Position numbers and translations under genes: made by a program
Notes under the pieces: generated by a model
What the model saw: the letters and a program-made list of their open reading frames with translations, nothing else
Told to the model about the DNA's origin: nothing
The model's database searches: none
NCBI GenBank assembly: GCA_033220425.1
Contig: CM065650.1
Coordinates: 4,340,001-4,404,000, forward strand
DNA: 64,000 bases
Direction of reading: 5' to 3'
Source of the DNA: Lepraria neglecta
Lineage: Eukaryota; Ascomycota; Lecanoromycetes; Lecanorales; Stereocaulaceae
Shown: one piece after another, positions 35,989 through 49,461 of the stretch
How the letters are laid out: each line of letters begins with the position of its first letter
How positions within the stretch are numbered: position 1 is the stretch's first letter

Positions 35989-37025
35989 TATTTCTGGTGT
36001 AGGGCGGAAGCATGATTGTGAAGCAATGATACAAAAGAAAAGCAGGGCTTTAGAGAATGTTGAGTAAAGCAGGTCATGATTGTTTACATATGATTGCCCG
36101 ATCGAGTAATGAGTCGTCAGGCACGATTGACGGCTAAAGTCCGGCCTTGGCGGCTGAGAACGTCCATCCTTGACGCTGGTGTATGGAGGGTAGTACAAAG
36201 AATCCTCGGAAGCATTCGAGACAAAGAAGGTTTGTCCCTGAAATTTCCCGACGAAGGCCTCATACGTCACTGAGCCTTACCTACGGTAGGCTTGTTGGAG
36301 GGTGAAATTCGACGAGTAATCAAGTCCTAAGCTGCCATAGCTGGTTTGATGCCGGAAATCGCGTAGAGTAAAGTAAGCTCATGTGATACAGCCATGGCGT
36401 AGCAATTGGTTTCTGATGAGAAGCAGCGTTCTCCTCTGACTGATATTTTAATTATCGTTGAAGGCGAGTCGTAAGGTTTGGCATATGAGATGAGTGACCC
36501 GTACCTTACCCAACAAGGCGGGGCATTTTAAAGGCTAAAATTTGTCTCGGCAGGCCTCTAGCGGCAAGCTTTAACTAGCGCGTAGGGCAGTCCTCCGCCT
36601 GGTCCTCCCCCCCATGTCTTCGTTGCCTCACAAACTTACCTCTTTTGCGTTCGTTAAACCTCACCAACTTCTCTTTCGCATCCTTCTTTTCCTCTCATTC
36701 CTCAACTCGCGCTTCCCTTCTTTCAAGGTCCCCCCCGGCCTGCCACCACATGCTCGAACTATCAAACGAGTTCTTCCTACCGAGATTTAATTTTCAGGCC
36801 GGGATCCTGGTGAGGCGTCGCATCGACCCTCATTATCACGCTACAAGCGCGGCATAGTACTCCACATACTTGTCACCGGCACCTGTCCTCATCCTCCCAG
36901 ACTTCCATCAGCTACTCGCATATGATTTCACGTCCCGGCAAATGCAGTACGACTTCCAGCGAATTCGTGATCATCTTGGGCGCTTGTCCTAGTAGAACTG
37001 TTGCGAGGGCAGCTCGGCTGCTGGC
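35989..37025. other. Divergent promoter region HELQ / SNT2
   Basis: About 1 kb between divergent genes. It is CT-rich just upstream of SNT2 (36590-36740). A chance frame extends the HELQ frame upstream but without an ATG. No other gene seen. Confidence 0.45.
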
Positions 37026-40000
37026 ATGGCGGATGACAATGGTCCCAGTCCTGATAGGCCAGCCATGACAGATCCACCGAATCACTCTACACCTCAAGCG
37101 CGCCCGGCAAGCACCAGCAATAATGAGCTCGGGTCTACTTCAGCACCGTCGCGCGTCTTTTCCAAGTCACCTCCGCCTTGTCTGCAACACCCACCCGAAC
37201 CCAAAATCAAATCTACAACCTTAGAATCGCAACCTATGACTACATCCTCATCATCTTCATCCATGCAGCCGGATCAGCAGGTCAATAACTCTATGGATCC
37301 AAATGGCCCATCTCCATACGGCACAAGATCACGGAATAGGACAGGAAATGCAAGGCCAAATTATGCTGAAGATCGAGAATTGGAGATGGACTTTGAATGG
37401 AGTTCTGCCAAAAAATCACATGCTGTTGGGAGTTCTGCTGTGCCAGGCAACGCACTATCTGGAGACAGTGAAAAGCCGTCTGCTGCCACCACTCGTCGTT
37501 CATCCACCACAACACCCACTACATCAACAGTCAGCCATAAAGCCATAATAGCGAGTCCACAGACCAACCATTTGCCCGGAATGTCAAGTTTCTCCGTCTA
37601 TCCTGAAGCCAGCGCTGTTCCCCCGCCTCCATCTAGGAAGCGAAAAGCACCCGGAAATGGACCCGTCGTTTCGCAAACGTCTTCGGCGGTCACGCAGGCC
37701 TCAGGATCAAGCATTTCACGAAGGACAGCCCCTTCAACAAATGCGCGTAGGTTAAGAACTACAAACCTCATGACTTTCGAGAACTGCCAGGGCTATCTGA
37801 AGAACGGAAAGCTGAAAGCGGATGACGGCACAACTTTAGCTGTCAATGGTATGTTTTGCTCGCGATGCTCTACCTGCCTGTCCATTACGATCCGCATTTA
37901 ACATCGAGGAGCTCGACTAACGTTCAACCAGATCAGATTTATCTAGTATGCGAACCTCCGGGCGATCCATACTACTTGGCGCGAATCATGGAATTCCTCC
38001 ATGTAGACAATATCCTTAGCCAGCCGGTAGACGCACTGCGGGTTAACTGGTATCTCCGTCCGCGAGACATTCCGCGCAAGATCAACGACTATCGTATGGT
38101 TTACGCCACCATGCAAACCCAAACATGTCCTATCTCATCACTCCGTGGGAAGTGTCGGGTACTGCATAAGAACGACATAAGCGATCTAGATGCCTATAAG
38201 AAGGACCCGGACTCGTTCTGGTACGATAAGATGTTTGATCGATATATCCAGCGCTATTACGAGGTCGTCCCTACGAGTCAAGTCATCAACGTCCCGGCCA
38301 ATGTCAAGAAAGTCTTGGATGAGCGCTGGAAGTTCGTGGTTGTAGAAGTTGGGCGTGGCAAAGAGCTGACGAGTGCCATCAAATCGTGTAAACGATGCCA
38401 GAATTACTGTGCCAGGTAAGTACACACGGATAGAAATCCGCAAATTTGGAGTTAACACTATCACCTAGCAATGATTCAGTTGACTGTGCGGTCTGCAAAG
38501 ACGCTTATCATATGAACTGCGTTCGACCGCCACTACTCAAAAAGCCTGCTCGAGGATTTGGATGGTCATGTGGGCCTTGCAGTCGGAAGCAGGAAAAGAA
38601 GCTCGAGGCTCGCAATACTCCTTTAGTGGGCGAAAAGGCCATGGAAAAGGAGGAAGAACTCATAGATGAAGAAGAAGATGAGCATGGCGTCAACCCTACC
38701 AATGGCGGCAGCCCACAGAACCCAGATATGCAGAGCTCAGGACCTCGGCCACCCACAGCGGAGCAAATCGCACAAGCGAAGCTTTGGCCTTACCGTTATC
38801 TGGGCAACCATTGTCGGGTTGAAGATGCTCTCGACTATGACGATCGTATATACCCACGTGCCAGCTCTCGACTGGGCCCGAAACACCAGGCAAACGTACA
38901 GGCATGGCATGGTCACCACGTGGATTATGTGAAGCCTGTAGACATCAAGAAAAAATACATGAAGGGCAATAGTCACAAGAAGGATGCCAAGTTGACCAAA
39001 GACACAATCTCGGCGCTAGAGGCCCATAAGACGGCAAAAGAGAAGCGCCCAAAATGGGTAATGGAAGAGCCACTTGGCTATATTCCACGCGGCGGAGACC
39101 ACCCAAACAGCGACCTGAAGAACACTGCTGAATTGAAATTCCGTTTGCCCCAGGTGGGCGACATATCATCAAGAGGAGCTGAACCTTCAAGTACACTCGA
39201 TGCTGATCGGCGTGAGAAATTAATTGAAGACTACATGGCACGGGCTAAGCCCTTAGCTGCATCTTTCGTACTCGAGGAATGGTCGACAAATTTCCTTGAT
39301 AAGGCCTTGGAATTATTTACCAGCAATGGTTACCAAGCTGATAAGGCGTTACAACAACTCCGAAATCTGAACAAACGCAAGGACCTCAAGGAACCTGTTT
39401 TCGAAGGTGATGATGCCAGAAAATTCGAGGAAGGAGTCTCCAAGTTTGGCTCAGAATTGACAAAAGTTACAAGATACGTTGGGAAATCTCAGAAATACGG
39501 CGAAATCGTTCGGTGGTACTACATGTGGAAAAAGACCCCCAGAGGCAACGAAATTTGGGGTAACTACGAGGGCCGCAAAGGCAAGAGGCAGACTAGGCAG
39601 GCGGACTCAAAATTTCTGGACGAGGTTGCAGACGATGCTGATGACTCTGCATTCGACAATGGGAAAGCAGTTGCAAGAAAGCGAGGCTTCGAATGCAAGT
39701 TCTGCGCTACAAGAACATCGCCTCAGTGGCGTCGAGCACCTGCTGGGGCCTCGGTCATGACCGTTCCCATCGATCCCGCCTTGAAAAATAGCAAAGACAA
39801 GAATGCGCACCTAGTGCTTGCTCTCTGTCACAGGTGCGCGGGACTCTGGCGATGCCTTGCCATTCAATACGAAGACCCCGAGGAAGTCAACAAGAAATTG
39901 GCTGGCGCTGGTGGTAGGGCTTGGAAGCGCCGTATCGATGAAGAGCTCTTGGTTGAGCTAACAAATGCTAACATAGCCAGCTTCGTTGGGTTGAGTGCCA

Positions 40001-42483
40001 CGGTTGCCAACGCCGCTGCTTCCATGGGTGTTGACGTTCCCCCTAGTTTGACCATCCAGCCCGGCCAGGAAGGTCCTAAGAAAAAACAGAAGCTTGGGCC
40101 TGATATCCCAGCAGTGATCGGACCGCCAAACGGCGTTCCCAGTGAGCCTCCGAAGAAGAAGATCATCGAGAAGCCGCCCGAACCTCCATTGATTCCTGAA
40201 CAGCCACGGATCAGAATACTGCCTTGTGCTGTTTGCTACGAATTCGAGCCAACGGGCGACCAGCTCCTGAGCTGTAGACATTGCAGGCTTACCGTGCACC
40301 GCAACTGCTATGGCGTCCCTGACAACAAATCGAGTGACAAATGGACATGCGACATGTGTAACAACGACACTGGCCACCAGGTCTCTCATTTCTATGATTG
40401 CGTGTTATGTTCGGTCCGAGAATACACCGACAAAGAAATGATGGAGCCGCCGAAAGTGTCTCACAAGAAGAAGACAGATCGCGAGCGTGAGAAAGAACGC
40501 TTAGAGCGAGAGATGGTGGAGAATGCTACCGAGAATTATCATCGCCAGCAGCGAGAGAGAGGCAAACCGGAAGACCCTCGACAAGCCCTTAAGCGGACTT
40601 CTGGGAATAATTGGGTACATGTTGTTTGTGCAGTATTCCATTACGAGATCAAGTTTGGGGACCCTCGGAGACTGGAGCCTGCAGAAGGATTTGGTGCCAT
40701 CCCAGTCACAAAATACAGTCCTACATGCAAGCTCTGCAAAAAGGAAGAGGGAGCCTGCGTCAACTGCACTCAATGTCAAGCTAGCGTCCACCCATCTTGT
40801 GCCCAGCAACACGGCTATTATCTCGGCTTCGACGTACACCCTGTCAAAGGCTCTCGGAGTCAGGCGGTCAATACCGTGACCATGAACGGTGAGACTGGCA
40901 ATGCTAGCGCCCTCGTTTACTGCAGAGACCATGGAAAACAAGAACACTTACATCCGATGTCTGAGATTCTATCGGATCAGAGTCCCCTCAATGCCCTTCA
41001 AGCCTTTGTCCGTTCTCACAAGCAGGCAGACACCTCTTTGACGGGAACTCTCCGCAAGGCTCTTATAGTCGACTCTGCCACAAAGAACGCCATTCAACTT
41101 CCGAACGCTGGCTTCAACCATCGTGGGTCTACTTCCTCCGCAGCCAGCGGTGGCCCTTCCGCAGCAGCGCCAACCACCAGGAGTTCTAGAGTCTCACCGG
41201 GAGCGCTGACGGTCAAGTCCGAGGAAGTGGACCAAGACGGAGACAGGATAATCCATTTGACGGATCCAACGCCAGCTGATATGACCTCAAAAGAGTGTGC
41301 CACATGTAGTACGGACACGAGCCCGAAATGGCATGAGATTCTGCCGAAGATCGTTCTCGAGTGCAGGGCGCTTCCAGTCCCAGTGGCCGAAAGCAATGGT
41401 GAGGTTCGCGAGGCCTCCTCGCAGCCACTCAACATGGATGTGAACGGCCATGTCAATGGAGACAGCTCAGATGCCCATCATGCAACGTCTCTATCATCTA
41501 CCCAGGTAGACGGAGCACCAATGATCAATGGCGGTATGGGTGGTGACGGTGCCGCTGATACTGAAGACGAGGTGACGCAAAGCTCCGAACCTGTTGCAAA
41601 TTGTGGACACCCGGAACCGACATTCGCAGTGACAAACGACGTGGAGGAGTGTCGCAAATTCCTTTGTCATAAGTGCCATATACGCAAACTCAAGAAACCA
41701 ACTCCTCCGCGCACTCCAACGCCTCCGCCTGAGCCAGTTCAACCAGAAATCCAGACGGCAGTACCAACTATACCTGAGCCCGAACCATCCTCTCCCCAAG
41801 TGCCTCTGATTTGGCCTTCTCAAGTAGCACAGGCGTCCCCCCATGAGCCGTATCCTGTATGGCAGCCAACCCCGCCAGCACCACCTTACCATGGTCCAGA
41901 CAGGCTTTCTAACGGAGTACCACATTCACCTCCTGTTGTGGTACCGCCTCCGCAACACTATCCACCGCCACCACCTCATCATCCGGGTACCTATGCGCCA
42001 ACATATCGTGACTCGCGAGGGGTGCTTCACCGTGGGATTCCTCCCCAACACTACGTCCCACATATGGTAAACGGTGTGCCCGCCGAGCCACCATCTTTCC
42101 AATATCGACGAAACAGCTCAGGTCAACTAGTGCAGGTGCCGTATGTACCGCCTAACCTTCGCCCACCTCAACCCCCGCATTCAATGCCACCAATACGATC
42201 TCCGCCGGTGAGGTCTCCATCTGTGCATTCTGTGCACGAACGATTGACGCAAGGACCGCATGGACCGCCTGAAGCGGCGGAAAACCCATTCGCAGTACCG
42301 AATACTACGCTGCATTCACCACCACGACAGCCGTTTGGAGGAATATATGGTAGCCCACCTGGCAATCATGAGAGGCCTGAGACGCCTCCTGAGGGCTTTG
42401 GCCGAGACGGGAGATGGCAGAATGAGAATGCTATGACAAATGGCGCGAGCGCAAGCCCATCGCTACGAAATCTGCTGCATTGA
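37026..42483 (+). CDS. SNT2: Snt2-type BAH / PHD / GATA-finger chromatin protein
   Basis: Three exons: 37026-37848, 37932-38415 and 38469-42483; 1773 residues. Parts in order: disordered Ser/Thr/Pro N-terminus; BAH domain from about residue 275 (IYLVCEPPGDPYYLARIMEFLH); PHD finger (CKRCQNYCASNDSVDCAVCKDAYHMNC...WSCGPC), whose coding sequence spans the second intron; ELM2/SANT-like helical segment (about 660-800; GKSQKYGEIVRWYYMWKKT); GATA-like finger (CKFCATRTSPQWRR...LCHRCAGLW); PHD plus extended PHD (CAVCYEFEPTGDQLLSCRHC onward, about 1020-1260); a second, split GATA-like element (CATCSTDTSPKWHE...CHKCHIRK); and a Pro-rich tail. Snt2 in yeasts recruits histone deacetylase or demethylase complexes (Snt2C/Lid2C) in stress responses; in filamentous fungi it affects growth and autophagy. 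Domain order makes the call secure. Confidence 0.92.
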
Positions 42484-43619
42484 GGAATCCGAGTCAGGTC
42501 TTGAAGAATAGCGTGGAGAGGGTGGCAATAGCATGATTGGAAGCCTGCACACGCCTGCATGAAAATCCGGGGAAGGAATGCAGGGCATGGGGCGTTGGTT
42601 GTTTGTGCCCAATGATACCACTACTTGCATGCAACGTACTTGATACGTTCAATGTGCTTTTATTGACAAAGGTCAAGTTCACATTCAACTTTGACGAAAT
42701 GGTTTTGATCATCGTGGGATTTATACCAGTAGAAATGCATAGTTTGACCCCCACCCCACATCATGCGCCGCGGAAAATTAATCTCGCCGGTTCAGAGGCG
42801 CCAATGCTGCTGACCGCTGATTGGTGCAGACTTGGCGTCTCGAACTGTCGAACCAAAAGCACGTCTTTTCACCTAAACAAGCACCATTCGATAGCCCGTT
42901 CCCCATGCCAAGTACTGCACTCTTTGGGAAGCTTTGCCTCGCTTAGTCATCGTAGGATTCTTGAACATCATTCGCGAAGACGTTTTATGACGCCTAAGCA
43001 CGCCATAGCAGATGTTAATCATCCCATGAAGACTCTGAGCTATATCAACTAACCACTTGTTCCACTATGATGTTACAGGCCAACGGGTAAGTGCATGCCA
43101 TTGCCGAGGACGTCCCCAGGAGTAGGACCCAAACCATGCAGTGTAAGATCCTTAATTTTCTTTGCCGAGCCCTGCCCATGACTTTAGGTCTGGACCAGCC
43201 TCAAGACTTCCCCATCCCCCACCCTTCTCTCACGTTTTCCCATCCTTTAACGAAAGAATCCTGCACGTTGCATGATAAGTCTCCAACCCCCGGCCCCACT
43301 TCTGCAACTGCCAAGCCGAATTGGGAAAGTCAAAGCTTCGAGACTCGAAAAGATCCCGCCTTGTTAACGCGCCTTCTCTATGCATCTCATAGTATAAGAA
43401 GTAAGTAGGCCCTTCACTTTAGGGGTCATTTCTATACCTAGCTCAGCGCATCCCAGTCACTCAGTTGGAATTGTCACCCTGTAGCTCTCCTGTTCCCGGT
43501 TTTCTCAGCCCGGCCGAAAGGGTTGAGCACTCTTTCCATTGGCTGTCTTTAGCGAGACCCATATCTCGTCTCTTGTAACCATTACCACGCTTTGTGGAGG
43601 GTGGTGTTGAAGAACAATC
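42484..43619. other. Intergenic SNT2 / sulfate permease
   Basis: About 1.1 kb with no recognised gene. Frames such as 42537-43052 lack any motif. This should hold the sulfate permease promoter; no site could be assigned confidently. Confidence 0.4.
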
Positions 43620-46319
43620 ATGGCGCCCGGTACCGCTACCAAAGTCGGCCATGGCCTGGCAAAGGTCCTAGGTATCAAACTTCATTATCGCAACCCGACG
43701 GGTGAGGCAAAAATCACTAGAGGCGAATCCGTCTTCTCAGTCTCATCGGCCGACACCTATGTGGAAGAGGAGCCTACAGCGCTCGAATGGATCAGCAATG
43801 TTGCGCCTTCTGGTCGCACATTCATCAATTGGGCCTACAGTCTCTTCCCATTCACCCATTGGATAGGCCGTTATAATTTGCAATGGTTTTCAGGAGATCT
43901 TGTCGCAGGTAAGTCGCTCTATAGCCAAATATAAAAGGCATGCCATGCTAACAGTCGCGCAGGTATCACTGTGGGATGCGTGGTCGTTCCCCAGTCGATG
44001 GCATATGCCAAATTGGCTGAACTCGATCCGCAGTTCGGTCTCTATTCGTCGTTCATGGGTGTCTTAATCTATTGGTTCTTTGCTACTTCAAAAGACATCA
44101 CCATTGGGGTCAGTGATCGATGTAAATCCGACTTTTGATGCATTACTGACTTCTTGCAGCCTGTGGCCGTCATGTCTACTATCACTGGCAATGTCGTTCT
44201 TCAAGTCGCCAAGACCAATCCTGATATTCCTGGCCACGTCGTCGCTTCAGCACTTGCTATCATCGCAGGATCTATCATCTGCTTCATTGGGCTTGTCCGC
44301 TGTGGCTGGATTGTTGACTTTATCTCCCTGGCTGCCATCTCCGCGTACATGACTGGTTCTGCGCTAAGCATTGCGGTTGGCCAAGTCCCCGCCTTGATGG
44401 GAATCACTGGCTTCTCCAACAGAGATGCGACCTATAAAGTCGTCATCAACATCCTGAAGCACCTTGGGAGGACCAAGGTTGATGCCGCTATGGGTTTGAC
44501 TGCCTTGTTTTTACTCTATGCGATCCGGAGCGCCTGCAAATTCGGAGCTCGAAAAATGCCAAACAGAGCCAAGATGTTCTTCTTCCTCTCCACACTCCGA
44601 ACCGCATTTGTCATTTTGCTTTACACTCTCATCAGCTGGCTGGTCAACAGGCATCATCGCGCCACGAAGAACCACGTTTTCGCCATCCTAGGTACGGTCC
44701 CTCGAGGGTTCAAAAATGCTGCAGTCCCCACCGTGAACAAGACTATCATTAAGTCATTCGCAAGCCAGCTTCCTGCCTCTGTCATTGTCATACTCATCGA
44801 GCACATCGCAATTGCCAAGTCATTCGGCCGGGTTAATAATTACACCATCGATCCGTCACAGGAAATGGTGGCCATTGGAGTTACGAACTTACTAGGGCCT
44901 TTCCTGGGGGCATATCCAGCTACTGGATCCTTCTCTCGGACAGCCATTAAGTCGAAAGCGGGTGTGCGAACTCCGTTTGGTGGTGTCATTACCGCAATCG
45001 TGGTCCTCCTGGCTATTTACGCGCTCCCCGCAGTATTCTTTTATATTTCCAACGCCAGTCTGTCAGCCATCATCATTCATGCCGTTGGAGATTTGATCAC
45101 GCCTCCTAACACAGTCTACCAATTCTGGCGGATCTCACCTCTCGAGGTCATCGTATTCTTCGTAGGAGTTTTTGTCACTGTCTTTTCCAGCATCGAAAAT
45201 GGCATTTACACCACGATCTGTGTCTCGGTCGCCATCTTCCTCTTCCGTGTCGTCAAAGCCAAAGGCCGATTCCTTGGCAAGGTCAAAATCCACTCTGTGG
45301 TTGGCGACCACCTCATCGACGACGAGGGCAAGCACGCTGGCGCAGGTCAATACGGCTCTTTTGGCTCGAACAACCCTGATAAATCTGCCCGCAACATCTT
45401 CCTGCCAATAGGCCATAATGACGGCTCCAACCCCGAGGTTGACGTGGAATCTCCCTACCCTGGCATCTTCATCTACCGTTTCTCGGAAGGCTTCAACTAC
45501 CCCAACGCAAGCCACTACCTTGACTACATGGTCTCTACTATCTTCAGGGAGACTCGCAGGACCAATCCCGCTTCATATGGCAAACCTGGAGTAAGCATTT
45601 CCCCACCAAATCCTCTGCTTCCTCACTAACATGCCCCCCAGGACCGCCCCTGGAACGACCCAGGCCCACGTCGCGGTCACCCTGTAATCCCAGAACCAGA
45701 CAAACCCACCCTCAAAGCCATTATCCTCGACCTCTCCTCCGTCAACAACGTCGACATAACCTCAGTCCAACACCTCATCGACGTCCGCAATCAACTCGAC
45801 CGCTACGCTTCCCCTGACAACGTAGACTGGCATCTCGCCTGCATCAATAACCGCTGGACCAAACGCGCCCTCGCCTCTGCAGGCTTCGGCTACCCAACCC
45901 CACAAGGCGAAGGCCCCGTCTTCGAGCGCTGGAAACCCATTTTCTCTGTCGCAGAGATCGGCGGACAAGACAGCGCCGCCAATGCAGCTGAACACAGAGA
46001 AAATGAACGAGAGATTAAGAGGGCGAGGACAAGAGATCTGGAACAGGCGAGGACTAGGAGTATTGCTGCTGGGGACAGCGAGGGCAAGGATGTCATTGCT
46101 CGCCAGTTTGATGCCGCGAGTGAGAGCAGTGGGAGTGATTTGGGAAGGAAAATTAGCGCTAGTAAGGCTTATGTGGGGAATAGGGTTGCTGTGGTGCACG
46201 GGCTTAACAGGCCGTTGTTCCATACCGACCTCACTAGTGCTTTACAAAGCGCTATTGCTAACGTGGAGATGAGGGGGGAAGGTCGTTTGGCGAAGGGTGT
46301 GGGGACTGAGGGAAACTAG
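43620..46319 (+). CDS. Sulfate permease, SulP/SLC26 family with STAS domain
   Basis: Plasma-membrane sulfate uptake transporter (relatives: SutB, Cys-14, Sul1/Sul2). Four exons: 43620-43908, 43963-44108, 44160-45590 and 45642-46319; 847 residues. The SulP membrane domain begins in exon 1 (INWAYSLFPFTHWIGRYN) and contains the signature GCVVVPQSMAYAKLAELDPQFGLYSSF and a conserved ATGSFSRTAIKSKAGVRTP. About a dozen hydrophobic segments are visible up to residue about 560. After a hydrophilic linker the C-terminal STAS domain spans exon 4 (LKAIILDLSSVNNVDITSVQHLIDV, with the NVD-x-T-SV core). A charged insert (AAEHRENEREIKRARTRD) lies within STAS. Phases agree at all three introns; the second uses donor GTCAGT. 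Substrate is inferred from the family. Confidence 0.93.
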
Positions 46320-48160
46320 GTGTTGGCCGTTGACCAGAACGAACGGACTGCTTTTTAAGTCTTTCCTTTCTCTGTTCAACGTTTATAATACACTTTTTTT
46401 TGGACATGTATGCACGTTCTTTTAACCGGAAGGGCGGGAGAGGAAGTTGTATTGAGTTGAAATGGGGGTACATATCTATATTATATTATATTTCGTAGCT
46501 TTACTCCATATAAGTCTTCGGATTTCAATAGGATCTCACAGCCTAGAGAGATGTGGCAGAGAATTATCCCAGTATTTCTGCCTGGCCTCAGACTCACTCT
46601 CTTTCTCTCTCTCTCCACCCTCTTTCCCTTTTGTTTGCAAAGTCTTAAACCCCCAAATTACAAGTCATTCTTCCTTGAAACTTTCAGAACTTTCGACGTT
46701 GATCATGATCCAAACCTTGTTGTCTGCTACGAAACGTCACCAACAGGCTTTATCATAGACTAATCTCGCTTTTCACGAGCACCGTTTCTCGCATAAGCAA
46801 AGACCACACTGTCAAGGCCGCAAAAAGCTGAATAGATTGCCAGAGCTCGTCCCCCGCCCCCATCCACTCCACAAAATCGCTACACACAAAAGAAAAATGA
46901 AGGGCAAAAACATACAGCAGCTTGTGTTCGCCAGTGGTCACCCACCTGACTACTCTCAAGCCGATCTGAAACTTGTCTTTGGTAGAGCGGACCGATTTTT
47001 CTTCAGTCTGAGGCCATATTTAATGGAAGTGGTCTTATTTGGAATAATAGACATGTAGCCAGCGCGAGGTAGCAGATATAGGTGCTGAAAAATATACTAG
47101 GATGGGTACCTGTTGGTCGCAATTATGTGTTCTCTATAAATGTTGGTTTAGGCATGACGGAGTATCGGAAAGGACAATGATTTATGCGCAATCCGAGTAG
47201 ACCCTTCAAAAAAGAAAGTGCGTTTCTTCTTCAGCCTATGATGGCCACAGCAGGAATATATACCACGTCAACTACTCGTAAACCAGGGATCAAGAACTGA
47301 AGACGTGGGCAAAAGTTGGATGCAAATAGTGGAAGGCGACGTGCCCGTGAGGGAGTTGAGCACGGATGGTTCCTCTACCAACATGAGTCTTAAGAAATCT
47401 AATGTGTGAAATGGCATTTCGAACTTTTCGAAATGGTTTGCAAATACAAAAAACACCAATTTGAATCTTGTGCAAATGGCCAGGTGGAAAGGACGTCCGT
47501 AAGCCAATTTGACTTAGGACATTTCCCCCCTTCAGCGTCTCCCGTTCTAACCGTCCTATGCTCTTAGAAATGACATAGTTCAGCATCACAGGAGCGCACT
47601 TTTAACATGAAGGTAGTCTGATCCTTTCCAAACCATCATCCTACATCTTTCATAATTGATCAAAGCAAAAGGACCAATTCCCGACGGGTGCTGCCCCCAG
47701 TTGACTCGCCTAAAAGACAGCCCGGAAAATAGGGAGCTGAACTGGGGTAGTCCTCGGAAAGAACGCAACGTTGCTCAGGCGAGTTGCAATTACAAAGGTC
47801 TCGTTCTTGATACCACACGCTTCGAAAGGCGTGATGCTGGAATTCGCGTCAAATTTGTACTCCGCAAGAGCGTGAAAGTTGGCATTTTTAGCTGGGGAGA
47901 AGCTCGGACAGAGCTGAGACCAGCATCTTTGAGTCAGGAAACTTAGCGGAACAGGTGATCCACGAGTCTAGAATGTACGGACCAGAACTTCTAAAATAAC
48001 GCAAAGTCGCGACATAAAGGCAGGCTATAAAATTCGAATGCATCACGCTTTACCGCATGAGGAAAACCCGCGTGCATAAAACCGGGCACTAGACGGGGCA
48101 TAAAACCCTGGAAAAGTTTCTTTGGTTTTTACTTTGCTTACTTCCTTACAAAAAGTTCCC
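46320..48160. other. Long intergenic region before the chitinase
   Basis: About 1.8 kb with no supported gene; several 60-100 codon frames show no family features. AT-rich tracts occur at about 46470-46495. Upstream of the chitinase a TATA-like ctataaaa lies at 48025-48032, and a decamer gcataaaacc occurs twice between about 48073 and 48110. Confidence 0.45.
48025..48032 (+). promoter_or_regulatory. TATA-box-like element of the GH18 gene
   Basis: The sequence ctataaaa lies about 130 bp upstream of the chitinase ATG at 48161. Position and sequence suit a TATA box; no other support. Confidence 0.4.
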
Positions 48161-49461
48161 ATGGTTTCAATTCAGGACGGTCAGAAGCCAGAGGGGGCAA
48201 AACACCGGTGGAATCCGTTCAAAAGCAAGTCTCAGAAACCAGTGCTTTCTGACCAACCCGGAGCAACCTCCGCATCCACCCCCATCAACGCGGTGTATTA
48301 CCCCAACTGGAGAGTATACCGCCAGCAGCCGCCGTCTTCGATGAACTTGAAATACATTACTCACATCTTCTACGCCTTTTCATGGTCAGTTGGGCCTTCG
48401 GTAACGGCCTCTTCATCGTTGACAAAGGTGTAGGGTCAGAAGTAAGGGGGATCTATTTGTGAGTAATGTTTGTTAAAGAGAGTCTTCTTGGGACTGATCA
48501 AACAGTAGTTCAGCGACGAATATGCAGACAATGAGATTAATCTCGATGGCATAACAGGCTGTCTACGCGACCTGAAATCTATCAAGCAGCAGTACCCCGA
48601 AATAAAAACCATTCTGTCCGTCGGCGGTGGCGGTGAAGGTAGTAAGCCATTTCCCTTAGTCGCAAGCAGCAGCATTGTTAGGTCGATGTTTGCACAGAGT
48701 GCGAGGAACATGGTAGATGCCTACGGCTTGGACGGCATAGACAGTAAGTCAACTGACATTCCCTCTCATTGCTTTCAATAATGTCTATAGTCGATTGGGA
48801 ACACCCATCTGATCCACGCCAGGGACATCATTACGTCCAGTTGCTTGCTGCCATTCGTAAATCTTTGCCCGCTCCCAAATACCTACTTACCTCTGCTCTG
48901 CCTGCTGGCGAATGGGCATTGAAGAATATTGACCTTGGTCAAGCCGCTGCTCAACTGGACCTCATCAATTTGATGACCTACGACTTCTCCGGACCCGGGA
49001 CGGATGCGTGTGGTCATCATGCGCAGCTCTACAGTCCCAAGACCCCACATAATGATGCTGCTAAGGTATCATGCCACTCAGCTGTAACCTACTTACTCTC
49101 AAAAGGTGTTCCTTCGAGAAAGATACTCTTAGGCGTCCCAACATACGGACGCTCATTCCTGGGCGCTACTAAGGTGGGAGACCGTTTTACTGGCGGCGGA
49201 GGCGAAGAAGGCATCTTCGAGTACAAAGACCTACCACGTCCGGGAGCAGCTGTACAGTTCGATGAAGCCGTCGGAGCGGTCTATTCTATTGGTGGCGATG
49301 GTGGGTTCGTGACTTACGATGATCCTCGCACCGTCCAAAGGAAAGCCGAATTTGCGAAACAGCAAGGGCTGGGAGGCTTGTTCTTCTGGACGGGCACCGG
49401 CGACACTAGGGATGATAGAAGCTTGGTTCAGGCAGGCTACCGGGCTTTACACTCTTCGTAG
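48161..49461 (+). CDS. GH18 chitinase without signal peptide
   Basis: Endo-chitinase-type glycoside hydrolase family 18. Four exons: 48161-48384, 48434-48458 (25 nt), 48509-48743 and 48791-49461; 384 residues. Substrate-barrel motifs are visible: INAVYYPNWRVYRQQPPSSM and YITHIFYAFSW (beta1-beta2), ILSVGGGGEG, and the catalytic DxxDxDxE as LDGIDIDWEHP, assembled across the third splice with Glu as acid/base. Further motifs are LINLMTYDFSGP, GVPTYGRSF and GGLFFWTGTGD. All active-site residues are present. The tiny second exon is required to join FSW to the FFSDEYADNE segment in frame and has good GT-AG borders on both sides. The N-terminus (MVSIQDGQKPEGAKHRWNPF) is polar, so secretion would have to be unconventional or the enzyme acts intracellularly, for example in autolysis or remodelling. 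Confidence 0.9.
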
